Source: Branchiostoma belcheri
Lineage: Eukaryota; Chordata; Leptocardii; Amphioxiformes; Branchiostomatidae
DNA: 64,000 nt
Direction of reading: 5' to 3'
Assembly: GCF_001625305.1 (NCBI RefSeq)
Contig: NW_017802935.1
Span: 2,239,140-2,303,139 of the forward strand
Shown: in pieces, positions 41,801 through 52,694 of the stretch
How positions within the stretch are numbered: position 1 is the stretch's first letter
How the letters are laid out: the number at the start of each line of letters is the position of its first letter
The notes under the pieces: generated by a model
The model's database searches: none
What the model was told of the DNA's origin: nothing
Seen by the model: the letters and a program-made list of their open reading frames with translations, nothing else
Made by a program: the position numbers and the translations under genes

Positions 41801-43463
41801 CGCTTTTACAGATAGTAATGAAAGAATGTATTTCATCTGTCAACAAAGTCATTCATTTCACAATGTTGATACCAACCCTGGGGGGACAAGTATTGAAAAC
41901 AGAGTGATTTGTAAAAGCTACTGGCACAAACAGCTGTCTGTGTTTGGCTGCGCTGCGGTTAGGCGATGCCTCATCCCTTATAAACTGTGTCTTTGTGTTA
42001 ACGGACTTGAAAAACCTGTTTGACTGTTTATATTTGTATGGGTGTCACCTCAATGCTCTACAGGTTGTTGAGATCCAAATCTATTCATATGGAACAGTTC
42101 ACTATTCTTGTGTATATGAATAAAACTTACTAGTTACTAGTAGCTTTTCACTTTTTGAGAGCTTAGGCTGTAGGCTAGGTAAAAGAAATGTTTGCTTCAC
42201 CGTACTCATCTTGTTGACTAACAGTTGAAGGTCAGTGGACAAAGCCCAAAGTAGTAAATAAACGGATTTCTGGATAAAAAGACAGCAATTTTCCATGACC
42301 TCCCATAAATTAGCCATTGGTAGTTGCACAGGTACGACATAACAACTGAATGCAGGTGTCTGTATCAATTCCATATCCTTACACCAAATCAAACCCTGGC
42401 CTCTAGTTATACATTGTACTTCAACTTCTTGCCTAGTATCAAGGTCGCACCTTGTAGCATGCAGTGACATCATCTTGACAGTAGATAATGAGACAACCCA
42501 AGGCCATCCCCTTACTTAGGATTTGTGTTGTATTGTGTCTCTAAGTCATAATTACACAGTCTGTTGTTATATGCCTGTCTGACTGGTGGGACTCAAAATT
42601 GAGCGACAGGAAAGATGGTCTAGCATGCTGTGTGTACAATTTGGCAAGGCTTTGTTTTGTCACTATGAATGTTTAAAAAGCCTATTCACATGGTTAATAA
42701 AACAACTAATCTCCAAGCAGATGTTGGTAGGGTCAACCATCAAAGTAGGACCACCACACCCCTTCCTAACATCTGCTCGGAGAATATCCCCGACCTTCTG
42801 CTCAAATGGTAGCGACAAAACCATGCCACATTAATGGTTAATAAATATTTATTGCGCGACCTTGGGGATTAACTGGTGGCTGGAGGCTTGTCATTGTGAA
42901 TTCTTATCGCGACCTGCTCCATCATGGAGAGTTGTTAATGGGAGATTAGCTGTGTTGAGAAGTCACAGGGCACTCTGGGCCACTGGGGAATGACTTATCA
43001 AGGCTCTTAATCTGCCATATTATGGAGATGAACTGTTAAAGGGCCATCGCACTGTTTCTCCTCTGTCATGTTTTGACAAGCCTTGCTCCTGTTGCTTCAT
43101 GCTGCTATGCATATGTTGTCATTAGCATGAAATAGCCATGAAATCTCATCTGTGTTGGTACATCCCATGATGAAGTTAATACTTTCATTCAACACAATCT
43201 AACTGTTGCTCACCTTGAATTTTCATGTTTTCGTTATACCATAGTTTGATGCCTGTTTTAGAATAGATTGTTAAAAGTTTTCAGGCAGAATAGTAGAATA
43301 GGTCTTGTAAAGTCGCTAGTATAGATCTTCGTAAACTTCGACAACTTGGGGCACATAAGTACAAATAGATAAACAGATAGGGTTATTGGGTACAGATTTG
43401 AAAAATTAAAACTGTAAGAAAGTCTCCTATACTTCAGTCACATAGCTTCCAGCTCTAAGTAGC
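38851..43463. other. non-coding intronic DNA with possible regulatory stretch
   Basis: No exon is recognised. A 19-bp unit (TGTCAACTCCCTTGTGTAG) is duplicated in tandem at 40958-40995. The stretch 42835-43200 contains TAATGG, GATTAG, an AT-rich CCATATTATGG box and ATGCATAT words and might be an enhancer. Confidence 0.5.
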
Positions 43464-43668
43464 ACATCCTGGCTATATATCAATGACATTATGAACCACT
43501 AGTCACCAGTACAGGCTATAATTATGAATCAGACGTGTGCCATAAGGCTGTGTTTACCTGTTGTTTACCTGCCACTTTACAATGTGTGTCTGTAACGTAC
43601 ATCCTAGCCATATATCAGTAACACTTTGAACCACTAGTTAAGCATATAGGCTATAATTAAGAGTCTAA
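43464..43668. repeat. tandem duplication, period 135 bp
   Basis: ACATCCTGGCTATATATCA...AGGCTATAATTA at 43464 is repeated as ACATCCTAGCCATATATCA...AGGCTATAATTA at 43599, with scattered differences. Each copy is about 68 bp with an intervening TTTACCTG-rich spacer. Confidence 0.8.
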
Positions 43669-46600
43669 AATCTTCCATACAGGTTTAGCTACAGGTGTGT
43701 TGTTTACCTGTAAACACACCTGTGACGGTGTGACCTCATTCTCCATGTGATCTCTGACCTTTGGACAAACTTTCGGGAACCATAGGTCACTGACTAAAGC
43801 AGAAAAACAAACTTTTATGCAAGCAAAGCAAACTCTGGCTCTTGGCACAGCTTGACTCAGAGAAACAAATAAAACAGCATACTTCAGTGACAGTTATTTA
43901 ACTTGTTAGGTCAAAGTGTGAACGTAGAACCAAACTTATGTAAATTACTTGTTACATGACCACTTGAAGACTAGAAACCTTTGAAAGTTTGAAGATATCT
44001 ATGCTTAATGACCTCATCTACATTTAATGAATCCTGGACTTGGAAAAGAAAATTTTACTTTGAACTTGAATAAAATCAAGGAAACTTTATACTATGTATT
44101 CCATAACATTTTTAGATTTGGTGCTGAAATATTGATGAAGTAGTTGCACTATAACTAATGAATGTCTCCTTTTGTTTCATGTGCTGCCCTGTCCTCATCA
44201 TTCAACAAACAACAGGTATGTTACAGAGCCTTTCTCTATGATAATGTATTAAAGTACATGCTATGGTAGACTGCAGTCCTGCCTCTGGACCAGTAGGCCA
44301 GGGTTTGAATCCCAGTCTAACTCACTTTGATATTGAATCCCATCACGGATGATGCTGGAAAGGGTTACAGTCATTCAAAGAATATAGGGTTTAAACAATC
44401 CTATTGGAGAACCCACCACACTTATCAATAAGATTAAAGTGAATCAAACTATTCATTTCAATCAAAATTCAAGCTTGTACCTACCAACTCAATCCATAGT
44501 CAATACACAGAACTATCATCCTAAGTCTTGTGGAGGTTATAAAACCAGCTATGGCATATGATGCATGTTTGTCCATCATATGACATATGGTACATACTGA
44601 TTGCTGCATACTCATACAAGCTTTTATGATACATCCCGCTGGTCTTAACAGCTTTATACCAGCTGAACCGAAGACTCAAACAACCATTTGTGTCTTGGTA
44701 ACAGGCCATGTACTTGAAAGAGGGTATCAGCTAGCTGTGAAAGCCTTTTAGCTGAGTATCCCTGTCCCTGTCATCCTTTTGTGCACTCTGCCGGTAGGCT
44801 TGGGGAAAAACTACAAACTACCTGTGAAATGTGTGCCGGGATAGGCTTATAAGTTTGTGGGTAAGCCAGGAGGGACTTAAACAAATTGACCATTAGTTCC
44901 TCTGATTTCTAAAGGGAAAAGGCTTAGAAGGCCAACGAGAGATTCATTTGTCATCTTGGCAGGGGTTTTGATAGTCAAGGGATGGGCCAGAACGTTTAGG
45001 GGTGGGAATAACATTTGAAAAGAATTCGTATAGAGAAGATGAAAAAGGGTAGATTACACTACAGATCGTAGATGGACATGTTTGACAACATAAATATATC
45101 TCACCATTTTTACTATTGGATATATAACTCATGGACAAACAAAGGTAGAAAGTACATAATAAATATCACATGCCCCAATAGCCATAGAATATTGCAAGTT
45201 TGGCACAGGAAACAGTCACACATAGTTGCACAGGTAAGTAAAAACTACTCACGACTGTAGTGCCCTGTGCAGTCACCCAATCAAAAGTCGTGTCTATCTC
45301 TTTTCTTTTCAACCATCAGCTACAATGTATGTAGAGTATGGAATTGAGTTTGTTTACCTCCATTAATGGCTTAATGTGTACATAATAGCTGCACTTAAGA
45401 GTTTTCAAAACATAATTATGTTTTAATGAACTCTTTCTTACTTCACAAAGTCAGTACTTAGCTTTGATGTAAATGCCTTATCTAATGCTTTATATAATGA
45501 ATAGTGAACAGCTGGCTTTCTTTGTCTTGTATCTGTCTGTTTATTATCAAACAATGTAACTTGTTTAGGCTTGTAGACTTCCATGTTGAATCAAATTTGC
45601 AGTCAAAGGAATAGCATCAGCACAATGGAGAACCAAACATATGTTTCTGGTGTGAAACTTGCAAACTTTAAAAGAGAGAGAACAATTTCAAAAAAACATT
45701 CTATACCTGAAAGAAATTGAAGCAATATGATGGTTTTCTTATGCATCTTTTTCCATATACAATTCATAATGAATTCTATCAGTGTATACCTACAAACCTT
45801 AGTTATTAAAAATTGCCAGACATTTCTTACCTACACAGTTATTATTTGTTCTATGCTATCATGCCTCCCTTCAGTCTAATTACATGTTGGGTTCTAGCCT
45901 AGTAAATCAACAGTCACACTGATACAGGATACAACTTATGCTCCAAATGAAATGATTGGCCCATTTACAACAGGTAATCTGTTTATGAGCAGAATCCATA
46001 GCAATAAAGCTCAAACAGACGTCAATGTTCCCATCTGGGCTGCAGTGATGTCATCAGACAAAGATAAAAGGATTTGTTCTGATTTTATTTTTGTCTTCAG
46101 TAGAAGGTGCCCCACTGACTACGATTGGCCTACACGGCTGATCCATTTTGGAATAGGGGTGCTCTCAGACAGGGTAAAAAGTGACGCATTATGTTGGATG
46201 GAAACGAATAAACTTGGGGGGGGATATAAGTTTAGTCATGTTTGGGACTGCATCCTTCCCACTGCAGCGCCACCTAGCAGTGGGAAGTAGAACCAGTCAG
46301 TACTGCCCAGAGGACAGTAGAGTAGGTCTCTTCTGCAGCTGCACGAAATCCAGATTTTTACGGTTTTCGTTTGATGTTCATGTTGCAAATTTTGCCCCTT
46401 GCAGGCAATATATTTTCCAACACATTCACATTTCGATCTATAGACAGAATATCATCCTTAAATATGCAAATACTGCCTTAAACCAGACATTCTGCAGAAG
46501 GAGGATTTCCAAAAGATTGTCAGATACACATGCCCTGGATTTGTGCTTTGTTTTTGCAACTGAACAGAAGCTACAGATCCCAAAATAATCTCAATATCAT

Positions 46601-47186
46601 TTCCTATATGAGAACACCTGAACAGCGTAATCCTTAGCGCGTTCAGATTTAGGACTTAAGTAGGCTGAGACTTAGAAAGTGAAAGCTCCTTTACTTAATA
46701 CGTCAAGATGATGGATCGTCTCACCTTAATAGCTTTATCAGGATGCAGAAACTTTCACTTCCTTCTAATGTCTCACTTCTGCAAACAATCATTTGACATT
46801 TAGTCTAAGTGAAAGTAAAAGTCATCAGCTTTTATCTTGATGAGTCTGAAGGATGTGACTTGTTAAATATTCAGCACTGCCGGTTTCCTGGTTTCTTGAT
46901 GCCCAGGGAAGGACCAGAAAGTCTCAAGGGAACTGGAACAATGATATTCACAGTCCTACTTTCCTGAGACCTGTTCCACCCACCTTGTCTCATAGGCTTT
47001 GCTTCTGAGGAAAAGTCTTGCCAAAACTTCGTACAATTCGTAGGGCCAGACCAATTTTGTAACTCGTTTAAAGCATGTCTTTCTGTTTTCACAAAATACG
47101 AAATGCAGAAGTGTATTTATGAGGATGTTACTAAAATTTCATGTTCCTAGTGGATTCACAACGTAACCATTCAAACAACAAACACA
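43669..47186. other. non-coding intronic DNA
   Basis: Includes two overlapping ORFs at 45952-46588 without recognisable domains, splice support or homology to a known family. No gene is called. Confidence 0.5.
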
Positions 47187-47252
47187 TCAACCAACCAACC
47201 AACCAACCAACAAACCAACCAACAAACCAACCAACTATCTAACAAACCAACA
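47187..47252. repeat. CCAA/CAAA simple repeat
   Basis: A run of AACCAACC units with interspersed AACAAACC units, directly left of the mobile element at 47284. Confidence 0.9.
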
Positions 47253-47283
47253 GGCAAAAACAAACAAGTAATAGTGAAAGCTC

Positions 47284-48216
47284 ATTACCTTCGCCAAGAA
47301 GGTTATGTTTTCAGTAGCGTTTGTCTGTGTGTGTGTATGTGTGTGTGTTTGTGTGTGTGTGTGTGTGGTTTAGCAAGATAACTCGAGAAGCAGTGGATGG
47401 ATTGGAATGAAACTTGGTAGGTGGGTAGGACTTCATGAGACCTAGAAATGATTAGATTTTGGGCCCCCTGGCGGCTTTCCTAGGTACTGCAGCTGAACTT
47501 CCGGTTTTGATATCTCATGTTCTGGACATGCTAGGGTCACGAATTTTGGTTGGTAGATAGCTCTTGGGGTAGGGAAGAAGTGACATGAGTTTGGGTCCCC
47601 TAGCGCCTTGTTCTGAAACTGCAGGAGCATTTGTTGAAAAAAATTTGAAGGACGATAACTCAAGAACCGGTTGACGTATTGTCGTGATTTTTGGTATGTA
47701 GGTAGTTGAAGTGATGCTTGACATAATCAGATGGCAATTATGCAAATCAGGAGCTAATTTGCATAATTAATGAGGAAATTCTATAAATCCGATTTGTTCG
47801 ATAATAGAACTATGAAACAGTTGTGACATCTACTTGAGAACGAGAAAAACATCTGAGGATATAGATTATGTAAATGAGGACCTAATTTGCATAATTAATG
47901 GAAAATTCTTCTAATTCCATAGTTGTAACTGCTGCACCCCGAATTTCATACTTGCCACATGTGGAAGTTAAGTGAAGGTGAACACAATAAACATAATTTA
48001 TTCAAATCATGACCTCATTTGCATAATTTATGAGGAAGTGCTATAATAGCCTTTTTGTTATGATAAGGCTGTCATTGGATGGAGAATATGATCAACTGAC
48101 ATAACCCATGCAAATGAGGCTCTTATTTACAAAATCAATTATAATTTGAAATTGTATTATTCGTCACCCGCAAGGGTTAACATCTTTTGGCGAAGGTATG
48201 AGATCGCGGAACTCTT
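47284..48216 (-). mobile_element. 0.93-kb non-autonomous element, copy 2, inverted, with octamer motifs
   Basis: It is the reverse-orientation copy of 23962-24879. The ends are ACCTTCGCCAA (47287-47297) and TTGGCGAAGGT (48187-48197), and the shared outer sequence continues to about 48216. Five perfect ATGCAAAT/ATTTGCAT octamers are seen (47740, 47757, 47885, 48017, 48118). A GT microsatellite lies near the left end. Subrepeats contain 'gataactc(g/a)agaa' and 'gggccccctggcgg'. Confidence 0.85.
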
Positions 48217-48449
48217 GTTGATCTTGTGGTCACCTTGACCAAGGGCTCAGATCTAGACACTCCTTTATATAGCCTAAAGTAGCCAGAGTTACACAAAGAT
48301 GTTCCTAGAAAGGAATTTTCGATCCTTCCCAGAAGTTGGCAGTGTGGCTGAACTGCTTTTCACTGGAACTTCTCAGAAGGAAGGTGATACCCCCTTTGCT
48401 TGCTGGCAGGAAACTGTCAAGTTGGCAGAAATAGAGAAGTAACATCACA
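48217..48449. other. short non-coding spacer
   Basis: Nothing recognised between the mobile element and the tandem array. Confidence 0.5.
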
Positions 48450-48806
48450 TGACGGAATGGTTTCTGTGATTGGCAAGGCAAGAATTGGAAAAAAAACAGT
48501 TTCCCCTTTTCTAGGAATGGATTGCGGACGTCGCTAGATTTCTGTGATTGACAAGAAAGATAGAGCAGGGCAGGAATTGGAAAAAAAACAGTTTCCCCTT
48601 TTCTAGGAATGGATTGCGGAAGTCACTAGATTTCTGTACGTGATTGACAAGAAAGATAGAGCAGGGCAGGAATTGGAAAAAACAGTTTCCCCTTTTCTAT
48701 GAAGTAAATAAAGAGAGGAAATACAGAAGAGTTATTTTAAAAAATTCCCCTTTTCTATGCAGTAGATAAAGAGAGGAAATACAGAAGAGTTACTTGAAGA
48801 GAGCAT
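48450..48806. repeat. nested tandem arrays, periods about 94 and 58 bp
   Basis: A unit containing GGCAGGAATTGGAAAA, CAGTTTCCCCTTTTCTA and GATTGACAAGAAAGATAGAG is present about three times (AATTGG at 48483, 48575 and 48671). The last copy runs into a second unit, CCCCTTTTCTATG(A/C)AGTA then AGAGAGGAAATACAGAAGAG, present twice with a 58-bp period. The second array shares CCCCTTTTCTA with the first. Confidence 0.9.
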
Positions 48807-49790
48807 TGTTCCATTGTTGTTAAACAACGTAAGCCATATGATAGCAATCGTAATGATTATAAAGTTTTTCCAGCTTCACTCAGCCAACTTACACAAAAAA
48901 CTAAGACAGTGAAAATAGGAGAATTACTTTTGTCCAACAATTGTAAAATCAGGACCTTAGATCTACACTGACTATTTTTTGTCCTTGTATTCAATATTGC
49001 ATCTAGGTCTTTAAAATTATGGTGAGGTTTTACACTCAGTTGCACATGTGCACCACCCCCACCCCTTCTTGTCATTTTTCATTAGCTGTGATTGACAGGA
49101 ACTTAAGCAGAAAGAAAAACATTAAAGCTTATAGTTTAGAAACATTTTTGACAGTTGAAAATTTTGTCTCATGGAAAACCTTAGAATGAAGACCTTTCAC
49201 ATTCTGCTGTCTGAGAAAACAAGTGGATGTCCTTGAAGGTGTGAAAGTTGACTCATTAGTGAGACAGTTGGAACCTGACTTGAACCTTCCCCTTGTCTTT
49301 TGAGTCTCTGCCAGACAAAACAAAGACAGCTGGCTGCTCAGGGACATAGCGGATTTGTGGCAGAGGTGAAGTTGACAGACGGGTTTTCAAACCTTGGGAC
49401 TTGGGATTTACTACCAAGTGGTGAAAACTTGTAATTTAGGGCTTCTGCCTGTGTTGGTTGGAATAGTGTGACAGTTAATCAACTGTTTTGGGACTGTGCC
49501 AAGAAGAAAAGCCAGGGGACAGTGGTTGTATGTGGGCACTGTGCGAGTTTTTGGCAACTTGCCTTTCTGGTCCTTTCTAGGGGATATTGACAAAACTTTC
49601 AATGTTTATACTTTGCTTACTTTTCAGCAAAGGTGCAACAATGCAGCTGTTAAACTTTCTACCATGAAGTAGAAATAGTTGTATATATTCACCATAATCA
49701 TAATCACAATCATACATAGCAAAAGTAGAATGTTATAGGATTTAAATGTTTCAAGGATCATCCCAGGCAACTCAAGGTGCAAGCTATCCA
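48807..49790. other. non-coding intronic DNA
   Basis: Short ORFs only; nothing recognised. Confidence 0.5.
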
Positions 49791-50075
49791 AGACGTAGAA
49801 CTCAATATTTGACCTTCACAAACCTCTGGAGGTCATTATGGCCACCATGCAATTCCAAGGAAAGTCAAGTTATAGAATACATGTAATCCCAAGTAGAACT
49901 CCTAATCTGACCTTCATGTCCCTGTGGAGGTCATAATGGCTGCCAGATAACTCCCACTGAAGGTGTTTTATAGAATAATGTCAGGTAGACTTCCAGGTTT
50001 GACCTTCATGTCCATTTGGAGGTCACAATGGTAATACCACACCCCCAAGAGGTCATAAATGGTGATCTTACCACT
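49791..50075. repeat. degenerate tandem repeat, period about 95 bp
   Basis: GTAGA(A)CT...TGACCTTCA...GGAGGTCA(T/C)AATGG recurs with GACCTTCA at 49811, 49909 and 50001; a partial fourth unit (AGAGGTCATAAATGG) follows near 50048. GACCTTC and GGAGGTC are themselves partly complementary, so each unit can form a short hairpin. Confidence 0.75.
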
Positions 50076-52495
50076 CCAAGTGCAATCATGGTAAAATACT
50101 GAGAGCCTCGGAGATATGGGAGCTGTAAACTATCCCAAATGGGGATGCATGTTTTGAGTTTAAGTTTCACTTGATTGAAAAGGATATCAAGGAATAGAGA
50201 CAAGAAATAGTTTAAAACACTCTCAACTGTGATTAGAAAATTATTCCTAAGTTTAATGAAATAGTCTGTCTAAGAGTTAAGTTGATGAAAATTTATAAAA
50301 TCATGACTAGAGGACCCTGATGTTTTAGAGAAAACCCATAAACTTCTTCCACTCGTACATGTAATTTAGGTCCTAAAAACCAGCCAAGCATGATCTAGGT
50401 GTTAACATTATGATGTCATTGATCATGATTATTAAAATCCCCTATCAAAAGTCTAAATAGATGTTATTTGTATGTCTATAGACAGATATACATTTTTGGA
50501 AAGGAGGACATATAAACTTTACAATGTCCTATTAGTTGTGGCAAAATGAATATCATAAACTTCGTATATGGCATTGTTAAGAAGTACCTAGCAGGAGCAA
50601 GGAAGCTAAATCAAACAATGAATATTACTACTTCAACTCAGCCTAGTGAACAATTTCTTTAATTTTGCTCTCAGCTTGACTTTGAGGTAAAGTTTCTTCC
50701 TCCCAGTAGGTGTCTCAGTTTAATCCCAAGTTTTAGACTTAGGTAATCTCCTACCGGTAAGTCTATTTCTTCAGGAGCAAATATCATATTGTATACCCTT
50801 GTGCCTTGCCACTGTGTTTGCCTGTTCGTGCAAAAAGCACATCCTCACTTCCAGGGAACATCCTGGCAGAGAGATTGCAATCAGGAAACATCTTGATTCT
50901 TGGTCTTGAGTTTTTAAGATTAGCTCAACACATTTTGTGTTTACAATGACGGGTGTGCAGCCTCCGTGTCTGCAATGTTATTGTTCTGCTACTGTTCTTT
51001 CCTGTCATTGTCACGGAATAAGTTATTTTTACATCCGGAGTTCCGGAAAAGGTGTGTTCGTAAAATCAGTATGGAGGCGTGGGTCCTGTCCATAAAGATG
51101 TAGCTGGTAAGATTGCAAGAATCATCATTTCTTATCATGACCTGGATGTCTTCCAACTGTATCTATTCCCTAGTCATTGCTGGTAAGGGGTTTTGAGGGT
51201 TGTGGGGAAGCCGAGAGGAAATTGTAAAAACGTGACAGGGTTATCCTGCGGTTAGATCCTGGTACAGACTAGTCCTGGTCAGGAAGTCATAGATACGAGT
51301 AAGTGATTTGAAAGCAAGGAAAGAAAAAAGTTGGACCAAATGAAAGTTAGATTACTTCAAGTGAAATCATAGCTTTGAAACAAAACCTGCAGTTGAAATG
51401 AGAACAATATAGGATGTGGATCATTGATAATACCTTCACCAAGGAAAAATCCACAATGAGAAACAGCTACCTACACATGATATTTCTCACAACAGAACTA
51501 AGTGCACTTATATCAGACTTCTTGCACCCTACGTCAGCCTAACCCTGGTTAGTCTCCTTAAGATGCCGTGAAGAATGGAGGGTCTCCCTGAAGGAGTCCA
51601 GGTGTAATTCCCCTCTCATCCTGTCATTAATACCTGCCACTCCAGGCTTATAAAGGTGGGGCTACTGATGACTGGGATAAATCATCTAGTACCCTCTAGA
51701 TAAAGAATCTACCTTCCCTGGGTCCAGTAGGGGCATAGGTTGATGCCAAGTGATTTGTTTTTGAAGCATGTTTCCTTGGAGAGCTTTGTAATCCTACTTT
51801 ATCCTAGTCTGTCTTGTCTCAGGTAGGGCTTAGAGGTGGCATTGCTGATGGGATGTTCTTCAGACTGTGTCCTGTAATGTCCAGTAGTTATAATGGGGTG
51901 ACTTTGAGGCTGCAAGACTTTTCTGTGCAATACTGTAAGGTTAAGATGAGGGTAGGTAGGCTAAGGTAGGCTACTTGAGGGCAGTTGATTCTCTAACCCT
52001 TATCTGTTGCCATCTATAATTGAATAGTTGGCAGCAATGTTTTCACACGGTTAGACCTCCTTTTCTTGGGACATTCGATAGGAAATATTGCCAACGCACT
52101 AATATTATTCAAGACAGCTTCAGTCTTGAGCAGAGCATACAATACAGTTGCTAGTACTAGTGTCATTGATGGCCAGAGATCAATGAAACAAAATCTTTCT
52201 TTGAAACTGACTGTCTAAAAATAGAAGCTTTTCCCATGGCACAGGCATTTGTCCCATTTGTATGATAAGTGCTTCAGCAGAAACTTACATGGATCAGAAG
52301 TCTATTGAAAGTACAATGTAGGTTTATTTTGCCAAGACCATTGTGGTCACATTTTGTGTTGCAACTTCAAACTCTGGCATTTATCTAGGGAAGATCCTTC
52401 TCTGAAACTGATCCCGTCTACAGCTAGAAATCATACTGTTCCATCTACGTATGCTATTATCTTTACACTAAATTATACGGAATCTATCCTGTATA
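50076..52495. other. non-coding intronic DNA
   Basis: AT-rich, with no exon, RNA gene or strong repeat recognised. Confidence 0.5.
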
Positions 52496-52694
52496 TTGTC
52501 ATTTCTAATGAACAGGTACTGATGAACTCTACTTATAACTACGCCCAGTATCATTGGAATGTAATTATGTGCACTTGTCTGTCATAATACAGGATATGAC
52601 AGGTCACTCTGGCAAGTGCACATTATTACATTCCTGTGATACTGGGCATTATTATATGTAGAGGTTATCAGGATTTGTTCATTAGAAATGACAA
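52496..52694. repeat. long hairpin: two 80-bp arms and a 35-base loop
   Basis: 52498-52577 and 52613-52692 are inverted copies of exactly equal length, matching at 68 of 80 positions without gaps. The pairing extends two more bases outward. The loop contains a second small stem (CTGTCAT at 52579, ATGACAG at 52596). The outermost 17 bases (GTCATTTCTAATGAACA) are identical in both arms. It is probably a hairpin MITE; a small-RNA precursor is possible. Confidence 0.85.

Noticed and set aside
44177..44217. Mini-exon-like ATGTGCTGC...AACAG|GTATGT, resembling 59235-59276
   Set aside because: The two sites share only a few words. There is no upstream acceptor or continuing frame, so a chance match is more likely.
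44280..44320. tRNA B-box-like GGTTTGAATCCC
   Set aside because: No matching A box or acceptor stem can be drawn.
45952..46588. Two overlapping ORFs of 112 and 135 codons
   Set aside because: No recognisable domains, no splice context, frames overlap and neither resembles a retrogene.
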